Below, in pieces: positions 57,201-64,000 of a DNA stretch of 64,000 nucleotides. This DNA comes from Hyaloperonospora brassicae (taxonomy: Eukaryota; Oomycota; Peronosporomycetes; Peronosporales; Peronosporaceae). The first letter of the stretch is position 1, and the number at the start of each line of letters is the position of its first letter. The notes beneath the pieces are model-generated. The model was not told the DNA's origin and searched no databases. It saw only the letters and a list, made by a program, of their open reading frames with translations. Position numbers and translations under genes: made by a program. The stretch lies in the NCBI GenBank assembly GCA_947650285.1, contig CANTFL010001372.1:372001-436000 (forward strand), written 5' to 3'.

Positions 57201-59145
57201 ATGATTTGCGTTTACGCATCATGTATGAGTGTCACCATGCCCAAACAGGCGGCCATCGTGGAAGGGAAAAGACTTACCTCACGGTAAGTCGTGACTTTGA
57301 CTGGCCACGCCAGTATCAGTTTGTCCGCAATACATACGTGCTTGCGAGGTTTTTCAACGGGTGAAGCCCAGTCCTTCATCCCGTGCGCCATTTCAGCCTC
57401 TGCCTGTTCCGACAGAGTGCTGGCAGTCCGTTTCAATGGACTTCGTCTTCGGCTTTCCCGAAGACGCTCACAAGAATAATGGTATTCTTGCGTTTGTTGA
57501 CCGATTCAGCAAGATGGTGCATCTTGCTGCAGTGACCGAGTCCATCATGGCACCCGGTTGTGCTCGTGTCTTTCTTGACACGATCTTCCGACTCCACGGG
57601 TTGCCCCGTGAGCTCGTATCCGACCGTGACCCTCGGTTCACGGCGGAATTTTGGCAATCCGTGTTCCGTTCTCTCTGAACACGATTGAAGATGTCTACTT
57701 CTGACAATCCGGAAACAGATGGTCAGACGGTACGTGCAAACCGTGTCCTCGAAGAGATCCTTCGAGGATATGTCCACTCGTTCCTGAGTTGGAGTGAATT
57801 TCTACCCATGGTGGAAATTGCCATCAATAATTCGTGCATGCTTCCACACAGCACACACCGTTTTACGTGAATGGCTTACGCCATCCACGTGTGCCCACCC
57901 TTCTAGAGTTTGACTCTTGGATAAGGGGGGAGGGACTCGCTCGAGCAAAAACCGTTTTGGCTCTTGCTAATCACGTGTCGACGCTAACTTCGTCACGTAT
58001 GATGCCGATGTCGATCAGGTCGACATCGATGAAGAAGATCACCTCAATAATAGCGATGACGCTATTACTGACTCGGACGATGATGACGATGCTGGTATAT
58101 TCAGCATCGTCAACGATTATAGAAACGAGGAAGAAGACAACCTCGCTGAAGAAGAGAGCAATCTCTTAGCAGTGCGCACGAAGCGCACTGAAAGACAAAA
58201 CAAAGAGTCAGCAGAGAACTTCCTGCTGACTCGAGAGCGGTAGTCCGTTTCGTTCAGGACTCCATCGAAAACGCGGTGGACCGCCAGAAACAGAACGCAG
58301 ACAAGAATGGAAGAGCAAATGTTCTTTCATATAAAGTTAACGACCTAGTACTACTGTATACGGTAAACCTACCTGGACATGCAGTCACTAGTGTCGGCAG
58401 TAGTAAACTACTGCCGAAATACATTGGGCCATTTCGAGTGTTGCATCGCAAGGACAATGCATACACACTCGAATTGCCACGTAAGATGCGCACGCATCCT
58501 ACGTTTCACATGGGGAGGCTCAGGCCGTACCGTCAGTACGAGCCTTCTTCCGGTGAAGATAGCCCCCACGTTCAAGAACATCCATCAAGTTCTTGCGTTC
58601 GCGCTCCAGACGATCCGTCTGGTCGCGCAGATTTGATACCTCGGAACTTAATCGAGATATCTCCCCTCGAGCTGTCGCCAGCTCACCGAATAGGGAGCGG
58701 ACATCCCGCTCGACCTGAAGCTGCGCTGTGGCGTAATCGGCGCGGTCTCTCGCCCGATCAGCCTCGCGATCCTTGCGGTTCTTCCGCACGGTATCGGTCA
58801 AAGCGTAGCGCCGGTCGCGCTCGTGCTTCAAGTCATCGCGCAATTCATCAATTTCGCGATCCATCTCGTAAGAGTCGAGATGGTGAACCGAATCATCCGG
58901 AGGAGGCCTTTCCTCCTCCACCACATCCTTTGGTGGATGCTCACGGTGATCAACGCTTTCTAGTGGAGCGTATCTTGAATCACCGTGACGATTCAGGATC
59001 AAGGACGAGCTACCTCGTCCAGTGGCGGGGGTATCCACCTTCTTGGAACAGCTGGGAGCCCCGCTCTCAGCTATTGATGGATGTTGAAGGTCTCGTCCGA
59101 CAGTATGACGAGACCCATCCGATGAGTCCTCGGGCCCATCGGTAA
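54235..59145 (+). pseudogene. pol of element 2 (protease to chromodomain)
   Basis: Domains as in element 1. Lesions visible: TGA replaces TGG at 54661; the TAG at 55036 is shared with element 1; the reverse-transcriptase box reads YFDN instead of YFDD (56097-56108); frameshifts near 56275, 57335 and 58240; a stop at 57676. The GPFRVL module and chromodomain (SYLVQWRGYPPSWNSWE) are open in 58276-59145. Confidence 0.9.
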
Positions 59146-59179
59146 ACACGCGCCCTAGGCGCTTATAGACGGATTGCAA
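58520..59179 (-). CDS. Antisense coiled-coil ORF (ORF B) of element 2
   Basis: 219 residues, same length as in element 1 (37868-38527). The N-terminal half is Ser/Pro/His-rich; from about residue 105 it is a strongly charged coiled coil (EIDELRDDLKHERDRRY, LATARGEISRLSSEV) ending KKARTDGTA. Antisense to the pol C-terminus and chromodomain. Function unknown. Confidence 0.5.
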   Translation of the reverse strand: MQSVYKRLGRVFTDGPEDSSDGSRHTVGRDLQHPSIAESGAPSCSKKVDTPATGRGSSSLILNRHGDSRYAPLESVDHREHPPKDVVEEERPPPDDSVHHLDSYEMDREIDELRDDLKHERDRRYALTDTVRKNRKDREADRARDRADYATAQLQVERDVRSLFGELATARGEISRLSSEVSNLRDQTDRLERERKNLMDVLERGGYLHRKKARTDGTA

Positions 59180-59235
59180 GCTTGCAATCGCGTCACGTAT
59201 CTCAGCTGAGATGTGTGCCCTTCCCCAGGGCGAAC

Positions 59236-60167
59236 TTAGGGAATATACATCCCGATGTGCACGTTGCGAGCTGTCAGCACAACTCGCACAAGGGTCTCCC
59301 TAAGTGAGGCAAGGAATGCCGACCTCACTTTTAAACAGTGCAACCGGTACCTGGCACCGGTTGGCTTTCGCTTTTCAAACCTGAGGCGTGTCGCCTCAAG
59401 CTTCTTGAGCCACCCTTCTCGTCCAAAAAATTTACGTTTTGGACGAACGCGTTCCACGCAGCCAAAAGCGAGGCCTTGTCACGCTTTTGGTTGCTGTTGT
59501 ACCATCGATGTCTAAGGAAGACATCGAGATAAAAATCTTCCTCAGCGCGAAAGTTGCTCGCGCTGGGAGTCAAGCCGTGAAGCTCAGTCGCATCGAATAA
59601 GGGTATTCGATGGTGTTGGCTTGTCTCGTGAGACAAGCTATTGATGAGCCGTTCGGGCAAACGCCACGGCTTCATCTCTTCACGCTCCACGGTGGTACCT
59701 TTGTTGGTACCGCGGTTTTCAGTATGAAGATGGGTTGCACCATCGTCATCACGCTCGTTCGAAGGAGCACGAGCTGATTTCGGTGATGAGCAAACATTCT
59801 CATCACCAGATTCGTCATCACTGCCGAACAGACTGTGTTGCAACTCACGAGTCCGTTCGTTCGGCAGTGGCCTTGGCGAACACTGAGGCTTCGCCGGTGA
59901 TCGAGACGCCTCTGGAGCATTGCCCGAGTCAGACACGTCTAACTCGCCAGAGTAGATGACCCCAATGTCGGGGTCATCATGCGCAAGCGGTGAGGTGCCG
60001 CGTGCACCTGCAGCACCTGTTGCTGCAGGCGAAGAACGAGCAGCAGACGACAAATCGTCCGCCGCAGAAGCTGGCACAGGCACAGACTCTGTGTGCCTTG
60101 AGTCACCCCGCATAGACATGTTAACTATGCGAGGTCGAGCGGAAAGTGAATGGAACGGACCCAACAA
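59236..60167 (-). pseudogene. Antisense ORF A of element 2 (one frame break)
   Basis: Starts near the 3' LTR (candidate ATG 60167 or, 48 bp on, MSMRGDSRH) and has an acidic Ser-rich first half (SLFGSDDESGDEN), then KPWRLPERLINSLSHETS, EEDFYLDVFLRHRWYN and ASLLAAWNAFVQNV. A deletion near 59430 shifts the frame; the downstream part (GREGWLKKLEATRLRFEKR to the stop at 59236) continues in another frame. No known domain. Confidence 0.5.
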
Positions 60168-60249
60168 GTGCTCCCTGTCCCAATGGTGACCAACGGGTGG
60201 CCGCCATTATTTTCGATAGTTACACGGTGACTATCAGTTAAGGGGGTGA

Positions 60250-60642
60250 TGTAACGGGGCAGCCCGTTACAAGGATGTGTCACTTTAAGGAAAGTGACAA
60301 TAAAGAATACTAAGTTGAATATTCTTCGAACAATATCACCGATAATGGTGATATTGGTGAAGCGACCAAAGGGTCTGCTCATTGGTTGATATCGTGATGA
60401 TATCAACCCACCAATCGCCGCAGGACGCGCGCAATGAGTGGTGACGAAACGTCACTATACGCTCAGTTATATTATCATAATTAAGTCAGTTTAAACAGAG
60501 AGACAGTAGCAAAAACACTTAATTATATTAATACAACAATTTTACTTTCTCCTTATCCTACGCTTCCTCATTTGCCTCGTGTATGCTTGTCGGGGCACCC
60601 AAGCCCTTGCGTTAAGTTCACGCAAGGGTGTGACCCGTTACA
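60250..60642 (+). repeat. 3' LTR of element 2
   Basis: 393 bp. Shares GGTGAAGCGACCAAAG and TTTACTTTCTCCTTATCC with the 5' LTR of element 1, unlike its own 5' LTR. The terminal CCCCGTTACA has a C to A change (GACCCGTTACA). Confidence 0.92.
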
Positions 60643-60903
60643 GCTAATCACATGAAACTTTACTATAATGGTCATGAATACTACAGATAGCTCACAGTTA
60701 GAGAGACTACGATTACAGGATCAACACAATTTTAAAACCGCATTTTACTGGACAAAGAAACACATACAAAGTTAAACTGTATTTTTTCGATCGCACAGCT
60801 ATTGGACAAAAGAACGTAGTGACGCCCGCCACCCTTCCCATTCTACCCACGCAAGGACAGTTCGCAATTTCCGAACACCTCCGCAGACAAACACGACGTA
60901 CGA

Positions 60904-62371
60904 ATGGCGCCCCGAACGCACCTTCCCTTCGCCCAGAAGAGAGCCTACAAACACACCAGCGAGAAAACCCTGGACTCACGCAAGCTGATCTCTGTCGATG
61001 GGCGCTGGGAGATTTGGAGTCAGTGTTGCACGGTCCACGATCAGCAGGATTCTAAGCGAGAACATTCCTGTCACCCTCAATCCGAGAGCCAAACGGCAGC
61101 AGAAGGGCAGACATGCCGAGGTGGAGAAAGCGCTGTTCCATTTCGTGCTCGAAACTTAAAGTAGAGTCACGTTGACCGACTTCATACTCCACCAGAAGAC
61201 CAATCAACTGCTCGAGGACGCAGTTGTAACGACGACGCTCTCGCTTTCGTCGGTGTCGAGGTTTATAGCCCGTCACGACATCAAGTCTTACCGACTGCAT
61301 GGCGAGGCGGCTTCAGTCGAGCTAGAGACCCTTCACCAGCGGCGCCAGGAACTCCGAACCCCTATCGACGGCTACGCGGCGTGCGATGTTGTCAATATTG
61401 ATAAAACCGGTATTTTTTATCGCATGATGCCTTCGCGGGCTCTGGCAACGATCCCTTTGAGTGGCACGAAGAAAGATAAGTCGCGCATTTCGATAGGGAT
61501 ATGCTCCAATATAGATAAGAGTGAGAAACTGGACCCTATCGTGATCAACAAGTCCCTCAAACCCCGTTGCTTCAAATTTATCGACGTTTCCAAGCTACCC
61601 GTCCACGTCCATGCAAATGCAAAGTCATTGATGACTGGCGGCATCTTTGCAAATTGGTTGAAAGCGTTCAATCTCAAAATGAGTGGGCAAAAAGCTCTTC
61701 TTCTGCTCGACAACGCAACCTCACATGTCAATGTGGAGCTCTCAAACGTACACATTCACTTCCTTCCGCCAAATACCACCTCCCATTTGCAGCCGATGGA
61801 CGCGGGCATCATTCGCAACTTCAATCTCAAGTACAAGGCCCAATTCGTGCAGTGTCTACTGGACATGGTGATGGCAGGGACGGAGGACAAAAAGCTCGAC
61901 GTTCTTAGCGCAATCCGTATGGTGGTAAAATAGTGGGTTGAGGTGCGCCCTGAAACCATTCGACACTGTTGGATCCACACCGGAATCGTGTCGGGAGTTA
62001 TGGGGGCAGTGCTCCGTAGGCAAGACGAGCCGGTCCGTCCCAATGATCTCGAAATCCTGGCTAATCTAATCGACAAACTATCCTTATCTGATGGAATGGA
62101 TGCAGACAGATATCTGGAGTGTGACAACAATCTGGAAGAATGGGAACCAGACTCTGATGCAACTGCCACCTCTGAGCCATTTACGCGTGATGACGACAGC
62201 GACGGAGACGAAAATACCATCTTCACTCATCGCGACGCGCTGAATGCTTCAATACCTTTGTCTACGTACTTATTCGCGCACAAGATCGATATTGCACACA
62301 AGATTGATATTGTGGGGATGCAACTGCTGACAGAGAAATGCCGCCAACAGCTTCAACAGAGCATGTATTAG
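60904..62371 (+). pseudogene. pogo/Tigger-like DDE transposase, decayed
   Basis: The N-terminal helix-turn-helix region is split over frames (FAQKRAYK in one, ENPGLTQADLCRWA in another, then NPRAKRQQKGRHAEVEKAL), typical of CENP-B/pogo transposases. The DDE core (61172 onward) shows NIDKTGIFYRMMPSRAL, LLLLDNATSHVN and FLPPNTTSHLQPMDAGIIRNFN, the pogo/Tigger signature. A TAG at 61931 interrupts, and the same frame continues (WVEVRPETIRHCW to 62371). Terminal inverted repeats were not found. Confidence 0.8.
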
Positions 62372-63020
62372 CAGCAAATCACCGATTATTTCTCGAAAGA
62401 GTAAGCTCGGTGGCCCATACTGAAACTAGCAGCACTTACTTAAAAGCACGCAAAAATGGAATTGATATTGAATATGTTAAATCACTTAGATTTCTACTTT
62501 TTTCTATATATCTTACTTTTCTAGAAACTTATTCCAATTATCCAATTCCTATAGAATATTCCTGTAGATTTTATTCAATCACATTACAATAGAGACGAAG
62601 TGGTGTCCTTAAAGTTGATTTCGATTTTAAGGACACAGCGAAATTTTATAGACAAATTGCGCTCTCTAACTGTGAGTTATCTGTATGACCTTTCATCTGC
62701 TGAATAGCAAGGTGGCATCCGTAGATGTTACACGTGCGGAAGCACACGACATCTAAAATCCGATTTGCCTGCTGTGTAACCCACGCCAATAGATTCTGTG
62801 CCGCAATGCTACCGCTCCAAATTAAAAACAAGGTAAAGTGAGAGAGAACGTCGATTTCCAGTAGGCTCGTGGCGACTTTCTGTGAGAAACTAGGTTCGGT
62901 AAAGCCTCTAAAATGTGATATAAAACAGGGCAAAGCCCCACATGACTTCGTGGAATCAAATACAAATGCCTGAATACTGGTCAGACTTGTTGGTTGCGTC
63001 AGCAACAAGCATAGTCTTTT
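62372..63020. other. AT-rich region without a supportable gene
   Basis: Low-GC sequence with no protein similarity recognised. Confidence 0.45.
62603..62636. repeat. 11-bp inverted repeat
   Basis: GTGTCCTTAAA (62603-62613) and TTTAAGGACAC (62626-62636) are perfect inverted copies with a 12-nt loop, downstream of the transposase remnant. Confidence 0.7.
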
Positions 63021-63476
63021 TGTAACGGGGTAAGCCTGTTCCATAAAATTGATATGATTCTATCAATTGTTGACTATAATCCATTTCGATAATATTCAAT
63101 TGACACTACTAGAAAAGAATTAATGTTGGCAGATTATTCCCCGGGGTAGTATTCGTGGTTCTTTCACTTCTTATTGAAGAAGACGCTACATCAAGTACAT
63201 TTACTACCAATCGCTGCTGGACGCGTGCAATGCGTGGTGAGCAAGAAACCCACATAAGAGATTGTAGTTTAATATAGTAAGACGAAGCCAAAGATGTTTC
63301 GTCAGGAAACTTGGCTAAATTACATACAGTTCTACGTTTCCCTTCAACAGAGCTAATTCGCTAGCTCTGCTTCTTTTCTCGCGCTTCCTCACGCTATGTG
63401 TACGTGACGTCGAGGGTTCCCAGTCTTGTAATCGATCAACACAAGGTATTTCCAGTCATTGGGTAAGAGCGTGCCC
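63021..63476 (+). repeat. Solo LTR of a second family (truncated 3' end)
   Basis: Begins TGTAACGGGG and ends at GCGTGCCC, where the expected CGTTACA is missing. Its 3' 190 bp match 39991-40186. No internal retrotransposon sequence is attached, so it is a solo or broken LTR. Confidence 0.7.
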
Positions 63477-64000
63477 TTAGGCACATTTTGAATCAGCGGT
63501 AATCACTTTTCACTCTGGTGCATCGGGCAAAGATGTTTGTCGCCTTTTTCTGAACGGAAGTCAGTGAAATACTGAAGAGATGAAAACGCCTGAGTGCAAT
63601 TATATCACGGTCCGTCTATTAATCAGTATTCGTGTCACTATCCCAAAAGTACAATTTAAATTAGCTGTAAAGGTTCTAAACTCTGACAGAATCAAATGCT
63701 GTATTTTCTAAATATACTCGAGATATGATCTCATTCTCGGTATGGTCTGACTCGAGCTCCTTAAGAGATATAAATATTGAGGTCGTATACGATAGGGTCC
63801 ACGCGCAATATTTCTAGTGAAGCTTCAGAAATTCATGAACCCGCTTTATTTTGCGAAAAAAGCGTATTTGAAGCAATCCGCTGGCCGGATAAATGAGTGT
63901 TCAGGAAAATGACATGTTTGTAGTAAAGCGACTATGAAATTTCTATGTAGAGGAACTGATCGCATTCCCGTTATGTCCGAGCCAGTAAACGGTTGGCTGC
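63477..64000. other. AT-rich end of window, no gene seen
   Basis: No recognisable coding sequence or repeat family. Confidence 0.4.

Larger units (their letters stand above)
52700..60642 (+). mobile_element. Ty3/Gypsy chromovirus, element 2 (inactive)
   Basis: Same family and layout as element 1: 5' LTR 52700-53090, gag, pol, antisense accessory ORFs, purine tract AAGGGGGTGA (about 60240), 3' LTR 60250-60642. Gag is intact; pol has several lesions. Immediate flanks (GAAAT left, GCTAA right) do not form a target duplication. Inserted into the older gag at its left side. Confidence 0.93.

Noticed and set aside
32073..60642. Reading elements 1 and 2 as the two ends of one segmental duplication
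   Set aside because: Sequence similarity stops exactly at the LTR ends and flanks differ, so they are separate or recombined insertions, not a block duplication.
62603..62636. Inverted repeat as terminal repeat of the pogo-like element
   Set aside because: No matching copy was found on the left side of the transposase remnant.

Overview
The window looks like nuclear DNA of an oomycete (Peronosporales: a Phytophthora or downy-mildew type). The evidence is compact GC-rich genes with few short GT-AG introns, a secreted effector candidate with a degenerate RxLR plus EER and WY-like repeats, and chromodomain Ty3/Gypsy retrotransposons of the kind common in these genomes. No rRNA, tRNA or CRISPR was found.

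Left part (1 to about 24.7 kb, gene-rich). In order: the 3' end of an unrecognised coiled-coil gene; an EF-hand/mitochondrial-carrier fusion; mitochondrial F1-ATPase gamma (minus strand, 2 exons); two paralogues of a small Cys3His protein family that looks like transcription factors (8.1 and 10.8 kb; a third lies at 29.3 kb); glucosidase II beta subunit (2 exons); mitochondrial ribosomal protein bL17 (4 exons, all introns phase 2); a Mis18-domain protein (minus); a CDK1/CDK2-type kinase (minus, 2 exons); a TPR co-chaperone-like protein (5 exons, one apparent GC-AG intron); and a BED-finger/hAT-derived protein. Gene models were refined by joining exons at splice sites that restore family-conserved protein sequence and reading frame.

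Middle (24.7 to 32 kb). Mostly without supportable genes, apart from the third Cys3His paralogue.

Right part (32 to 64 kb, transposon-rich). Two closely related Ty3/Gypsy chromoviruses lie in direct orientation (elements 1 and 2). A third, more distant one (element 3, minus strand) is bounded by a perfect 5-bp target duplication and sits inside the gag of an older Gypsy copy. A decayed pogo/Tigger-like transposase and fragments of another LTR family follow. One WY-type effector candidate (41.0-42.2 kb) sits between the elements, the gene-sparse setting typical of oomycete effectors. All three large elements carry inactivating lesions.

Main points for a second look: (i) the retroelements, coding regions included, are saturated with short perfect inverted repeats; (ii) two divergent element families share the layout of a -1 frameshift signal at the gag/pol junction (slippery heptamer, 8-9 nt spacer, a closely similar stem holding the gag stop); (iii) all three elements have a long antisense reading frame with a coiled coil between the 3' LTR and the chromodomain; (iv) the Cys3His family has an invariant spacing and a shared acidic C-terminal motif; (v) the LTRs of elements 1 and 2 are cross-matched, pointing to recombination between elements.
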